Shown: positions 25,574 through 34,523 of the stretch, piece by piece
How the letters are laid out: each line of letters begins with the position of its first letter
Position numbering within the stretch: the first letter of the stretch is position 1
Assembly: GCA_001304015.1 (NCBI GenBank)
Contig: LJUY01000005.1
Location: 24,072 to 88,071 of the forward strand
Direction: 5' to 3'
DNA from: a candidate division Zixibacteria bacterium SM23_81
Lineage (GTDB): Bacteria; SM23-81
DNA: 64,000 bases
Program-made: the position numbers and the translations under genes
The notes under the pieces: model-generated
Database searches by the model: none
Told to the model about the DNA's origin: nothing
The model's input: the letters and a program-made list of their open reading frames with translations, nothing else

Positions 25574-27958
25574 TCAGCTCCTCAACAAGTTAGGTCCCAA
25601 TTTGCTCATCTTCGTGGCGAATAGCCGGATGATTCTCTTCAGCTTGGTGCTCTCCCCGGAGGAGATGGTCTCCAGACGCAGCCTTTGCTTCTCGATTCCC
25701 AAGGTATGCATCAGCTTATGGGCCATATCGACCTGCGTCTCTGCCACTCGGTTTCCGAAACTGTAGTGACACTTTTCGGAGGTACAGCCCAACATCAAAA
25801 CCCCATCGGCCCCCAACTCAAGGGCTCGCAACATCAAACCGGAGTTGACGCTTCCCAAGCACATAACGCGGATGAGGTGCAGGCCTGCCGGAATTTCAAA
25901 TTCGGCTCTTTCAAGGAGGGGATACGCGCTCCAGTTGCAACCAAAACAAACGATGTGCGGCCTGGCGCCTTCACCTTTTCTTTTGCCACCGACCGAACCG
26001 GCCAGAAGATGCTCTAAGGTTTCGGTGATGCGAGCTTCCGTGAAGTGACCCAGAATGCTGGCTCCCGTGGGGCAAACGGTCACACAGGCACCACAACCCC
26101 GACAAATGGATTGGTCCACCTGGGAGACCACCACCCCATCCTCCCGGCTCACCATCTTGCGGGCTTCGTACTCACACACCTGGGCACATTCAGCACATCC
26201 TCGACAGAGCTCTTCCCAGACTTGACACACCACGGGTGATGCGAGGGCCCGCAGGCTTTCACCCGCTGGCCCTTGGATGTGGACCTCCCAGGGCTCATGG
26301 CCATTGGGAAACCGATCAGAAAGCCAGGGAATCCGCACCAACACCTGCTCTCCCGTTGTCCCAGGAACGGAGAGGGCCAACAGTTTCTGGTGGCACTCGG
26401 CGATGCACTTCTCGCACTCGGAACAAGGACCGCACATCAGGCACCGACCGGCCTCTCGTCGAGCACTTTCCTCCGAGGGAAGGTGCTCCACCTCGTGGAA
26501 GTGATTTCTCCAGGACTTGGGAGCTTCCCGTAAGGTCCGCATGCGGTTTTTGTGCTCGGGCACCCAGTCCTCGATGACCACCTCGGCCTGTCGCTCTCCA
26601 GGATCTTTTGGAGCAGGCTTCAGTTCTTTGCCTTTGAGATAATGATAGAGAGAGGCGGCCGCCTTATGGCCAACGGCGATGGCCTCGATGACCGATTTCG
26701 GTCCGCTGACGGCGTCCCCTCCGGCGAAAATCCCCTTTGTCTTCGTGGCCAGGGTTTCCGGCTCCACCACCAGGGTGTTCCATGGGGAGATCTCAAAGCT
26801 GTGATTCTTGGGTAAAGACGATAGGTCTGGCTCTTGATGGATGGCAAAAATGACGGTGTCGGCTGGGAGGCTGAACTCAGAGCCCTTTATGGAGGAAGGC
26901 TGTCTTCTGCCCACCTCATCCGCCGGACCGGAGCGCATCTTGGCGCAGGTTACCCCTCGAACTCGACCGTTTCGTCCCAATACTTTAACGGGAACAACAT
27001 GACAATGAAGCCTGACCCCCTCTCTCTCTGCCTCCCTGGCCAGATCGGGATAAGGCAGCTCCTGCTTGGAGCGACGGAAGATCACATCTACATGGCGGCT
27101 GCCCAACCTCAGGGCTGTTCTGGCCGAATCCAAGGCCGCATACCCGGCTCCGATAATCACCACCCTGTTCCCCAGTCTTTCCCCGGAGCCCAGATGAACC
27201 CCCTTCAGGAATGTCAGGGCATCGAGAGAATGCTGGAGTTCCTCGCCGGGAATGCCCAGCTTCAACCCTCTATGGGCGCCGGTGGCCATGAATACCGCCT
27301 TATATCCCTGGCGAAGAAGCCGACGGGGGTCTTTGACTTCTTTCTTTGTTCGGATGTCCACGCCCAAGTCTGCGATGGCGGCAATCTCCGCCTGGATTAC
27401 GTCCCTGGGAAGGCGGAATGGGGGAATCCCCACAGAGAGCATCCCCCCAGCCACGGGCAACTTTTCAAAAACGGTAACGCTGAAGCCCAACCGGGCCAGA
27501 TCGCTGGCAGCGGTGAGACCTGCCGGACCAGAACCAACAATGGCCACCCTCTCCTGCCCTGTTTTCCTAGCGCCTCTCACCTTGGGTTTCTCCGAGGCCT
27601 GTTTAAGCTCGTAGTCGGCCACAAAGCGCTTTAGCATCCGGATGGCCACGGGCTCATCGACCTCACCCCGGTGGCATTCGGGCTCGCACGGATGCATGCA
27701 TACCCGGCCGCATATGGCCGGGAAGGGATTCGTTTCTTTGATCAGCTCCAGAGATTTTTTAAACTCGCCCCCCGCGATGAGACCGACGTAGCCCTTCACA
27801 TCAGTGCCCAGAGGACAGGCCACCTTGCACTGAGAGGTCTTGACCCGACGGAGAGTGTAAGGACCCAACTCAGCCTGAGGAAAATGAAGAACGACTTCCT
27901 CCTGCTCTAGAAGCGCTCGAATATCGGCAATGCTCTCTTTCTCCGCAACCTTACCCAT
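25574..27958 (-). CDS. GltD-like NAD(P)H oxidoreductase fused to ferredoxin and MvhD domains
   Basis: 794-residue three-part fusion. Residues about 40-460 are a GltD/NfnB-type flavoprotein (CKVACP, ICGRVCMHPCEPEC, FAD motif VAIVGSGPAGLTAASDLARLG in the first Rossmann fold, second fold VVIIGAGYAALDSAR). About 520-640 holds cysteine-rich ferredoxin motifs (CLMCGPCSECEKCIAEC, CRGCAECAQVCE, CRGCGACVTVCP). About 650-740 is an MvhD domain (CFGCNWSAYPL, VMCLGS, GCTSEKCHY). MvhD normally passes electrons from a hydrogenase to HdrA; here an NAD(P)H-type flavoprotein takes that place. It lies 5 bases after the NuoG-like gene. Confidence 0.88.
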   Translation of the reverse strand: MGKVAEKESIADIRALLEQEEVVLHFPQAELGPYTLRRVKTSQCKVACPLGTDVKGYVGLIAGGEFKKSLELIKETNPFPAICGRVCMHPCEPECHRGEVDEPVAIRMLKRFVADYELKQASEKPKVRGARKTGQERVAIVGSGPAGLTAASDLARLGFSVTVFEKLPVAGGMLSVGIPPFRLPRDVIQAEIAAIADLGVDIRTKKEVKDPRRLLRQGYKAVFMATGAHRGLKLGIPGEELQHSLDALTFLKGVHLGSGERLGNRVVIIGAGYAALDSARTALRLGSRHVDVIFRRSKQELPYPDLAREAEREGVRLHCHVVPVKVLGRNGRVRGVTCAKMRSGPADEVGRRQPSSIKGSEFSLPADTVIFAIHQEPDLSSLPKNHSFEISPWNTLVVEPETLATKTKGIFAGGDAVSGPKSVIEAIAVGHKAAASLYHYLKGKELKPAPKDPGERQAEVVIEDWVPEHKNRMRTLREAPKSWRNHFHEVEHLPSEESARREAGRCLMCGPCSECEKCIAECHQKLLALSVPGTTGEQVLVRIPWLSDRFPNGHEPWEVHIQGPAGESLRALASPVVCQVWEELCRGCAECAQVCEYEARKMVSREDGVVVSQVDQSICRGCGACVTVCPTGASILGHFTEARITETLEHLLAGSVGGKRKGEGARPHIVCFGCNWSAYPLLERAEFEIPAGLHLIRVMCLGSVNSGLMLRALELGADGVLMLGCTSEKCHYSFGNRVAETQVDMAHKLMHTLGIEKQRLRLETISSGESTKLKRIIRLFATKMSKLGPNLLRS

Positions 27959-27963
27959 GGACG

Positions 27964-28752
27964 CTATTCCTTTCTGACCCGTTTCAGAAACTCATGGTAC
28001 GCGGACACAGATTCGAGATCGCAGTTTCGGGCCACGAATATGGGGTGAGTGTCCATGTGGTCCCGAAACCTCTGGTCCACCTCACACTGAGCGCAACGAA
28101 AACTGTTGGCGCAGAGGGCATAGGGCAAGATGCCCATCAGCGAATAACGGCACTCCCTGTGTTCCCCCGGCCGCTCCCGAAACTGTTGAGCGGTCTCGGC
28201 TTCCATCTGTATGGCTCCCGTGGGACAGAGATAGGTGCAAACGCCGCATGCTATGCAGGTATCGGAGGCTTTGTCAAAAGGTTTGCTCCAGGTCCGGTCT
28301 GAACCGCGATTGGCAAAGCAGATGGCACTGGCACCCACCACGGACTCACAGACGCGAACGCAGAGACCGCAGAGGATGCAGTCCTCCTCTGGATTCTCAA
28401 CTGGGAAACGTATCTTCTTAATTCCATACTCCGCGGCCATGGCCCTAATGATCTTCACCTTGGGAGCGCGGGCCATAAGAAGTTCCAAGTTCATCTTGCG
28501 CGCCGCCAGCGCCCTGTTAGATTTCGTCCAAACCGTCATACCCTGCTGTACGGCGGTGTTACAGGCGGTCACCAGCTCAGATTTTCTCTCCTTGATGACC
28601 TCAACCATGCATATACGACAGGCTGCATAAGGCTCCAGGGCGGGGTGATGGCAGAGGGTGGGAATCTCGAGGCCCAGCTTTTGGGCAGCCTGAAGAATGG
28701 TCGCTCCGCGCTCAGCTTTCACCAGTTTGCCATCTATTTTCAATGAGATCAT
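27964..28752 (-). CDS. NuoG/HoxU-like iron-sulfur subunit
   Basis: 262 residues matching the N-terminal cluster-binding part of NuoG, HydA or HoxU. A plant-type [2Fe-2S] region (CHHPALEPYAACRICMVEV, near residue 34) is followed by the His-Cys3 region and two [4Fe-4S] motifs (CILCGLCVRVCE near 138, CIACGVCTYLCP near 180). A C-terminal cysteine tail (CANSFRCAQC, about 219) is less usual. No molybdopterin or H-cluster domain follows, so it is an electron wire. GAGGAGG precedes the ATG. Its neighbour is nuoF-like with a 9-base gap. Confidence 0.87.
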   Translation of the reverse strand: MISLKIDGKLVKAERGATILQAAQKLGLEIPTLCHHPALEPYAACRICMVEVIKERKSELVTACNTAVQQGMTVWTKSNRALAARKMNLELLMARAPKVKIIRAMAAEYGIKKIRFPVENPEEDCILCGLCVRVCESVVGASAICFANRGSDRTWSKPFDKASDTCIACGVCTYLCPTGAIQMEAETAQQFRERPGEHRECRYSLMGILPYALCANSFRCAQCEVDQRFRDHMDTHPIFVARNCDLESVSAYHEFLKRVRKE

Positions 28753-28761
28753 CGGACCTCC

Positions 28762-30555
28762 TCAATCGATGCACACGGCCTCAAATTTGCACACATCGAA
28801 ACAGATACCACATTTCACACACTTCTGTTGATCGATGAGGTGCGGCTGTTTTTTACCGCCGGAGATGGCGTCTTCGGGGCACTCCTTGCGGCAAAGGCCA
28901 CACGCCGTGCATGCGTCTGGGTCAATGCGATAGGTGTTCAACTGGCGGCAAACGTGGGCGGGACATCTTTTTTCTTTGATATGAGCCTCATATTCATCTC
29001 GAAAATAGCGCAAGGTGGTCAGAACAGGATTGGGGGCGGTCTTGCCCAGACCGCAGAGAGATGTTTCTTTCACTTCATGAGCCAGCTGTTCGAGGGTTTC
29101 CAGGTCCTCTTCGGTGCCCTTGCCTTCCGTAATTTTTTTTAGAAGATGCAGCATCATCTTCGTGCCCTCACGGCATGGGGTGCACTTTCCACAAGACTCG
29201 TCCTGTGTAAAGGACAGAAAGTATCGAGCGATATCCACCATGCAGGTATCCTCATCCAGCACCACCATACCCCCGGATCCCATCATGGAGCCTGCCTCGC
29301 TGAGGCTTTCGTAGTCAACGGGCAAATCCAGGAGCTCGGCGGGAATACAACCTCCAGAGGGACCACCCGTTTGCACGGCCTTGAAGGCTTTTTCATGGGG
29401 AATGCCACCCCCGATGTCGTAGATGATCTCCCGCAAGGTAATTCCCATGGGCACCTCGACCAGGCCCGTGTTGTTGATTTTCCCCACAAGTGAGAAGACC
29501 TTTGTGCCCTTACTGGTTTCGGTGCCGATCTGGGAGTACCATTGAGCGCCGCGCCTGATGATGCTGGGGACGTTAGCCCAAGTCTCCACGTTATTATTGT
29601 TGGTCGGCTTGCTCCAAATGCCATGCTCTGTGGGAAAGGGGGGACGCGGCCGCGGCTCCCCCAGGCGCCCCTCTACAGAGGCCATCAGGGCCGTCTCCTC
29701 TCCGCACACGAAAGCCCCTGCTCCTCTGACAATCTTGATATCAAAATCAAAGCCGGATCCCAGAATATCTTTGCCAAGCAGACCGTAATTACGGGCTTGT
29801 TCCAAAGCGATGATCAACCTTTTGAGGGCCAGGGGATATTCGTTTCGGATATAGATATAACCCTGATTAGCGCCGATGGCATAGGCACCGATGATGAGGC
29901 CCTCGATCACCGAATGGGGATCGGCTTCCACGATGCTTCTATCCATAAAAGCGCCGGGATCTCCTTCGTCCGCGTTGCACAGGACGAATTTGCCGCCATT
30001 CGATTTGGCCTTTCGGGTCAGCTCCCATTTCAGGCCGGTGAGGAAACCAGCGCCACCTCTGCCTCGAAGACCTGAATCCTTGATCTCTTGAATAATCTCC
30101 CTGGGCTTCATCTTCAAGGCCTTGGCCAAACCAAAATAGCCATCCCTGGCGATGTACTCGTCGATGCGCTCTGGATCGATCAGTCCCCTGTTTCGCAAAG
30201 CTATCAGGCGCTGCTGCTTGAAGAAGCCGATGTCGTTCATCTTCGGAATGGGGGTCTGTTCACCTGGAGGCGAATACATGAGCCTCTTCACCGGCCGACC
30301 CTTTAGGAAATGCTCCTCCACCACGTAGGGGATGTCTTCCTCCCTGAGCTGCTGGTAAAAGATGCCCTCGGGGTGAACGACCACCAGGGGGCCCACAGCG
30401 CAGAAGCCGTTGCAGCCCGTGGTTACCACGGCAATCTCATCCTGGAGCCCTTGTTTTTCGATTTCACGCTCCAGCGCTTCCTTAATGTGGAAAGACCTGT
30501 TTGAGACACAAGCTGTGCCTGCACAGACCATACAGTATGAGCGATATGTTTTCAA
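28762..30555 (-). CDS. NuoF/HymB-like NADH-binding subunit
   Basis: 597 residues. An N-terminal thioredoxin-like [2Fe-2S] domain (CMVCAGTACVSN, GCNGFCAVGP) precedes the NADH/FMN module: GLRGRGGAGFLTGLKW near residue 163, NADEGDPGAFMDRS near 193 and CGEETALMASVEG near 285. The N3-type cluster motif ESCGKCTPCREG lies near 460, and the C-terminus has two ferredoxin motifs (CTACGLCRKECP, CVKCGICFDVCK). This is the layout of bifurcating hydrogenase HydB and of Flx/Hyl-type NADH subunits. The start is TTG with GGGAGAG upstream. It is the NAD(H) entry point of the proposed complex. Confidence 0.92.
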   Translation of the reverse strand: MKTYRSYCMVCAGTACVSNRSFHIKEALEREIEKQGLQDEIAVVTTGCNGFCAVGPLVVVHPEGIFYQQLREEDIPYVVEEHFLKGRPVKRLMYSPPGEQTPIPKMNDIGFFKQQRLIALRNRGLIDPERIDEYIARDGYFGLAKALKMKPREIIQEIKDSGLRGRGGAGFLTGLKWELTRKAKSNGGKFVLCNADEGDPGAFMDRSIVEADPHSVIEGLIIGAYAIGANQGYIYIRNEYPLALKRLIIALEQARNYGLLGKDILGSGFDFDIKIVRGAGAFVCGEETALMASVEGRLGEPRPRPPFPTEHGIWSKPTNNNNVETWANVPSIIRRGAQWYSQIGTETSKGTKVFSLVGKINNTGLVEVPMGITLREIIYDIGGGIPHEKAFKAVQTGGPSGGCIPAELLDLPVDYESLSEAGSMMGSGGMVVLDEDTCMVDIARYFLSFTQDESCGKCTPCREGTKMMLHLLKKITEGKGTEEDLETLEQLAHEVKETSLCGLGKTAPNPVLTTLRYFRDEYEAHIKEKRCPAHVCRQLNTYRIDPDACTACGLCRKECPEDAISGGKKQPHLIDQQKCVKCGICFDVCKFEAVCID

Positions 30556-30576
30556 GGTGTTCTCTCCCGCCTACGA

Positions 30577-30960
30577 CTAAAATGTCCTCTCGCTACCCAA
30601 GGCGAGGGCATACTCCATCACTATCTTCCCTTTGAGCACGTGATCGGTGAAGATCGTGCGCGCTTTTTCCGGTGTCAAATCGACGTACTTGACGGGAGCT
30701 TGGCCCGCCAATTCCACGGTAGCCATGGGCTCTCGACTGCACAGGCCGGCACAGCCAGAAGTCGTTATGATGACGTCCTTGGCATCCTTTTTTTCAATTT
30801 CATCCAGGAAAGCGACCATGATATCCCTGGCGCCTGCCGCTATGCCGCATGTGCCCATATGCACAGTGATCTTGGCTTTCCCAGCGCCTTCGCGCAACAT
30901 AGTCATCCTTCGAGATTTCTCTTGGATTTTTCGTAGATCATCCAATGTCAGCTTCGGCAT
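30577..30960 (-). CDS. Thioredoxin-like [2Fe-2S] ferredoxin
   Basis: 127-residue protein of the (2Fe-2S) ferredoxin/NuoE-fold family. Ligands appear in HMGTCGIAAGA (near residue 37) and TSGCAGLCSREP (near 73). It is like the extra small subunit found beside NuoE/NuoF in hydrogen- or NADH-bifurcating complexes. The ATG at 30960 has AGAGGTG six bases upstream; a GTG nine bases earlier is a weaker option. It lies between nuoF-like and nuoE-like genes. Confidence 0.85.
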   Translation of the reverse strand: MPKLTLDDLRKIQEKSRRMTMLREGAGKAKITVHMGTCGIAAGARDIMVAFLDEIEKKDAKDVIITTSGCAGLCSREPMATVELAGQAPVKYVDLTPEKARTIFTDHVLKGKIVMEYALALGSERTF

Positions 30961-31014
30961 TTCCGACACCTCTGCGACTGATGAATGCCACTTTCAGGCA
31001 ATGAAAAAGAAGGC

Positions 31015-31485
31015 TCAGCTCTTCGAGCCAGCTTCTTTGTATTTCTTCAGAATCCTGGACAGCTGGGCAGGCTCCACCTGTCCGTAAAGATCTTCTCCCA
31101 CTGTGACAACGGGTGCCAGGCCACAACAGCCAACGCAACGGACGGCCTCCAGACCAAAAGTTCTATCTGGCGTTGTCTGGCCAGTTTTGATCCCTAAATC
31201 CCGTTCCAGCTTTTCCAGGATGCGGGGAGCACCCTTTACATGACAAGCAGTGCCCAGACACACGTTAATGGGATATCTCGCTCTGGGCGTAAGGGAAAAG
31301 GCTTTGAAAAAGGTCGTCAGACTGTAGACGCGGCTCAAGGGAACGTCCAGCTCCTCGGTGATCCTGATGGCAACCTCTTCGGGAATGTAGTGAAATTCTT
31401 CCTGAACATCCTGTAAGATGGCTATTAAAGCGCTGCTATCGCCGCGGTACCTCTCCAAGATTCTGTCTATAGCAGCTGTTTTCAT
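31015..31485 (-). CDS. NuoE/HymA-like [2Fe-2S] subunit
   Basis: 156 residues with the NuoE ligand pattern CLGTACHVKGA near residue 77 and CVGCCGLAPV near 118, plus the N-terminal helical part (EEFHYIPEEVA). It works with NuoF in NADH oxidation. The ATG at 31485 follows CTGGAGG. It starts the Nuo-like cassette in a run of co-directional genes. Confidence 0.92.
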   Translation of the reverse strand: MKTAAIDRILERYRGDSSALIAILQDVQEEFHYIPEEVAIRITEELDVPLSRVYSLTTFFKAFSLTPRARYPINVCLGTACHVKGAPRILEKLERDLGIKTGQTTPDRTFGLEAVRCVGCCGLAPVVTVGEDLYGQVEPAQLSRILKKYKEAGSKS

Positions 31486-31573
31486 CTTTACCTCCAGCAA
31501 TGATGCGTTTTTCTCTTTTCTCTCTGTTGGTCACTCTCGTTCTGCTTTACCCCTGGAGAATCAGAATGAAGAA

Positions 31574-32104
31574 TCAATGAAAATCCTGTTTCAATTTTTC
31601 TCGGAGGCTGCGCAATCCCTGGGGTGAAACAACAAGAAGATCCTCCAATCGAACCCTCAGGTCTCTTGAGCAAAGATTGAACTCCCTGACACCTCTCTGG
31701 TGACGATACACGAATTCGACGTGGGGATTTCCCACGATAAGGGTCAGCAGCGTATCCCCTATGTTTCCCAGAGGTTGTCTATCGATATGGCTGTATTGAA
31801 AGACCGCTTTGACCTTCGTTCCTCTATAGGGTTCAGAATGGATGGTCAAGCTCCCATTGCTCATTCTGGCTGCTTGGGCCAGCAGGGACAGGCCAAACCC
31901 TACCCTCCTCTCCGTTCTGGTCGATACGAAAGGACTCGTTGCTTTTTTTACAAAGCTCTTGTCCATTCCTTTGCCGTCATCCATGATCTCGATCGAAAGA
32001 GAATCTTTTTCCAAGTCCTCCGTGATAGCGATCTCCACATGCTTTGCCCCGGCAGTAATTGAGTTCTCCACGATGTCCAATATATGTAGCGAAAGGTCCT
32101 GCAA
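31574..32104 (-). CDS. Histidine-kinase-type ATPase domain protein
   Basis: 176 residues that form a stand-alone HATPase domain: an H/N-box region (DIVENSITAGAKHVEI), G1 box IMDDGKGMD and a G2-like GFGLSLLAQAA. There is no dimerisation or sensor domain. Similar ATPases accompany [FeFe]-hydrogenase-like, PHP and DRTGG genes in anaerobes and are thought to be regulatory. The start is TTG with GAGGAAATC upstream, 7 bases after the PHP gene. Confidence 0.82.
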   Translation of the reverse strand: MQDLSLHILDIVENSITAGAKHVEIAITEDLEKDSLSIEIMDDGKGMDKSFVKKATSPFVSTRTERRVGFGLSLLAQAARMSNGSLTIHSEPYRGTKVKAVFQYSHIDRQPLGNIGDTLLTLIVGNPHVEFVYRHQRGVREFNLCSRDLRVRLEDLLVVSPQGLRSLREKLKQDFH

Positions 32105-32111
32105 GATTTCC

Positions 32112-32846
32112 TCAATGAATGACCATTCTACCCTCTACCCCTCGCAGGGCTTTTTCGATCTCGCTCAAATAGGGGCCTTTCAGAAGAAAGCCGGTGGTCC
32201 CTTGACCAATCTGCTCTAAATGATGAGCATCCGAGGATGAGATAAGCGCATAGTTAGAAAGACGGTCAAATTCTTCTCGCCTCCCGTCCAGAGGGCTCCT
32301 GGGCGATATCTCAAGAGCATCAAATGCCAGATTCTCCGGAATGAACCCCAGCTGTCCGATAATTCCAAATCCCTCTCGATCGATGTGCGCCGCTATGGCC
32401 AGCCCGGCATGGTGATGGATGTAGCGAACAACATCATCGATGGAAAGATCCGCGGCACCTATCAGAAGCCTTTTGTTGAAATCCAACACCTCAGAGAACT
32501 CATTGACCACCACCTGCATGCCAAATGCTTCCTCGTCATTCTCCCCGGACAGGTGAGCGTAGACAACACTCTGCATGGCCAGAGCATCTTCCAAATTCTC
32601 AAAGAGCGCGATGATGTGAACTTCTTCCTGAGACGTCACCTCCATTCCCGGCAACACCCTTAAATCCCTCCCCACAGCCGCCCGCATGACCGCGATGACG
32701 TTCTCGCAACTATTATGATCGCATATGGCGATGATGTCGATATCTTTTTTCAGCGCTGTCTCCACAATTTTTCTTGGAGACATCTGGAGGTCGCCGCAAG
32801 GGGAAAGGCACGTATGCACATGCAAATCTGCCACATACCTTTTCAT
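32112..32846 (-). CDS. PHP-domain phosphoesterase-like protein
   Basis: 244-residue PHP protein. Metal-binding motifs are DLHVHTCLSPCGD near residue 7, AICDHNSCEN near 36, AHIDREGFG near 158 and SSDAHHLEQIG near 213. PHP proteins are metal-dependent phosphoesterases or, in this neighbourhood, of unknown role. The start overlaps the DRTGG stop by four bases (ATGA). Confidence 0.85.
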   Translation of the reverse strand: MKRYVADLHVHTCLSPCGDLQMSPRKIVETALKKDIDIIAICDHNSCENVIAVMRAAVGRDLRVLPGMEVTSQEEVHIIALFENLEDALAMQSVVYAHLSGENDEEAFGMQVVVNEFSEVLDFNKRLLIGAADLSIDDVVRYIHHHAGLAIAAHIDREGFGIIGQLGFIPENLAFDALEISPRSPLDGRREEFDRLSNYALISSSDAHHLEQIGQGTTGFLLKGPYLSEIEKALRGVEGRMVIH

Positions 32847-33193
32847 CGCCCCGGCGCCCTAGAAACCCCCAACTGATATAGCCTGCCCACCACATCAAAG
32901 GTGGGCAGACTTGTGACCATGATGGGAATTCCCTCCTCCTGTGCCCTCTTTAGGGTCTCCTCATCCGGCTCCCTTCCATTCACGATGACGATCCCGGCCA
33001 GCTCCCTCACCACAGCGACGCCCACGACGTTCTGATGAACCTGTAAGGTCACCCAGAGGTTCCCCGGCTGGGCATTGGCCAGCACGTCGCTCAGCAAATC
33101 ACTAGCATAGCCCCCGTTAACCTCCACTGCGAGTTTCTCAGAAGCTGTTCTTTCCTTTAAACCGAGTTTCTCGACGACGTCCTTGAGAATCAT
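32843..33193 (-). CDS. DRTGG-domain protein
   Basis: 116 residues that match the DRTGG fold found in regulatory parts of CBS-pyrophosphatases and BioD-like proteins; the region QPGNLWVTLQVHQNVVGVAV and the PDEETLKRAQEEGIPIMVT segment are typical. It probably senses a small ligand. The ATG at 33193 follows a G-rich GGAGAAAGCC site. As read, it overlaps the end of the upstream gene by 56 bases. Confidence 0.8.
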   Translation of the reverse strand: MILKDVVEKLGLKERTASEKLAVEVNGGYASDLLSDVLANAQPGNLWVTLQVHQNVVGVAVVRELAGIVIVNGREPDEETLKRAQEEGIPIMVTSLPTFDVVGRLYQLGVSRAPGR

Positions 33194-34508
33194 CGGCTTT
33201 CTCCCCCCCATGCTCCGCAGATTGGCCGGAACCACCAGATGACGCTGACTGTCTTTCCAGAAGTACGAAGATGCAGTCGGTCAGTTTGGCCTCTTTTCGT
33301 ACCACATCTTCGGCAAAGGCCATACAGTTGGGAGAACCGCAAGCACCACAATCTATCTTGGGCAAACCTTCGTAGATCCCCTGCTTCTGCTTCATCAACT
33401 GAATGGCCTGGGAAACATCCTCGGCCAAAGGCCGAACAGGTCGTAGCTGTAATTTCTCGTCTAATAAGAAGTATTTAGCACGGTAAAGCTTTTTGATGTA
33501 ATCGGTATTCTGTTGAGGTTGTTCTCCGAAAATTTCCAACAGCTTCACGATCTTGCTCCGAGCTACATAGGGATTCTCCACGGTCAGAGATCCACCGATG
33601 CAGCCGGCTGGGCAGGTGCGACATTCGATGAACTCAACGTCCCGGAGCTTCCCTTTTTCGATCTCCTCAAAAATTCTGATCACCTCGCTAAGCCCCGAAA
33701 CCGCCAAACAATTCTTCAATTTTAAAGATTTGATCACCCCACCCAATATGGGCCATCCCAGGCCTATACCGCTCACCTTGCGCATCTCCCTACCCTCGAT
33801 GACGGCCTCCTGATCAGACATGGCCGAGAGAAGGGGTCCATAGACATCCGCTATGGAGACGGCCCCGTCCAAAAATGATTTTTTCTTTCTGGGGTGACGC
33901 CTGATGGCCACCATCTTGGCAGGGCATGGAGTCACGTAGATGGCTCCGATGCGACTCTGGCTCAAACCTAGCTCTTTAGATTTTTTTAACTTCACCTCTC
34001 TAGCTGCGATCTCCATGGGAGATTCTATCGGCAGCAACAGCTCCGAGAGGTCTGTGAACCTTACCTGTATCAAGCGGACGATAGTTGGACAGAAGGCAGA
34101 GATGACCGGCCTGGGACCCTGATATTGAGCCCAAAACTCCTCTATGGCCATGCTCACTAATTCACAGGCCTGAGCCACATCGCCGACATCGTCAAACCCG
34201 ATCTTCCTTAAGGCGCTCAGGATGTGGTCGGGAAGCACGATATCTGAAAATTGCCCATAGAGAACAGGCGAGGGAATGGCAACCACGTGCTGGAACTTCG
34301 AGAAGTCGGTGAAGGAATCGGTCAGGGGCACGATGGCGTTGCTAGGACAGGTGGTGATGCACTCGCCACAGTCGATACATCTATCCTCCAGAATCCGTGC
34401 CTTGCCCCCTCTTACTCGAATGGCCTCTGTGGGACAGACACGAAGACAGGCCATCCGACCATCGCACTTTCCCGGATCAATATACAGTGAATGAATTCGA
34501 TTGCTCAT
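33138..34508 (-). CDS. [FeFe]-hydrogenase-like iron-sulfur protein (probable sensor)
   Basis: 456 residues. Two N-terminal ferredoxin motifs (CDGRMACLRVCP, CIDCGECITTCP) precede a hydrogenase large-subunit C-terminal domain. The four cysteines that would hold the H-cluster [4Fe-4S] part are kept: C140 (AFCP), C195 (TPCPAK), C299 and C303 (TCPAGC). The neighbouring cysteine of the canonical TSCCP motif, which carries protons in active enzymes, is F139 here. The C-terminus has a four-cysteine FeS domain (CGACGSPNC). This resembles the sensory HydS-type proteins. Genes for DRTGG, PHP and ATPase proteins follow. The last 20 or so residues look unnatural; a G7 run near 33205 may carry a frameshift. 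Confidence 0.83.
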   Translation of the reverse strand: MSNRIHSLYIDPGKCDGRMACLRVCPTEAIRVRGGKARILEDRCIDCGECITTCPSNAIVPLTDSFTDFSKFQHVVAIPSPVLYGQFSDIVLPDHILSALRKIGFDDVGDVAQACELVSMAIEEFWAQYQGPRPVISAFCPTIVRLIQVRFTDLSELLLPIESPMEIAAREVKLKKSKELGLSQSRIGAIYVTPCPAKMVAIRRHPRKKKSFLDGAVSIADVYGPLLSAMSDQEAVIEGREMRKVSGIGLGWPILGGVIKSLKLKNCLAVSGLSEVIRIFEEIEKGKLRDVEFIECRTCPAGCIGGSLTVENPYVARSKIVKLLEIFGEQPQQNTDYIKKLYRAKYFLLDEKLQLRPVRPLAEDVSQAIQLMKQKQGIYEGLPKIDCGACGSPNCMAFAEDVVRKEAKLTDCIFVLLERQSASSGGSGQSAEHGGEKADDSQGRRRETRFKGKNSF

Positions 34509-34523
34509 GCGACATGGCAGAGA

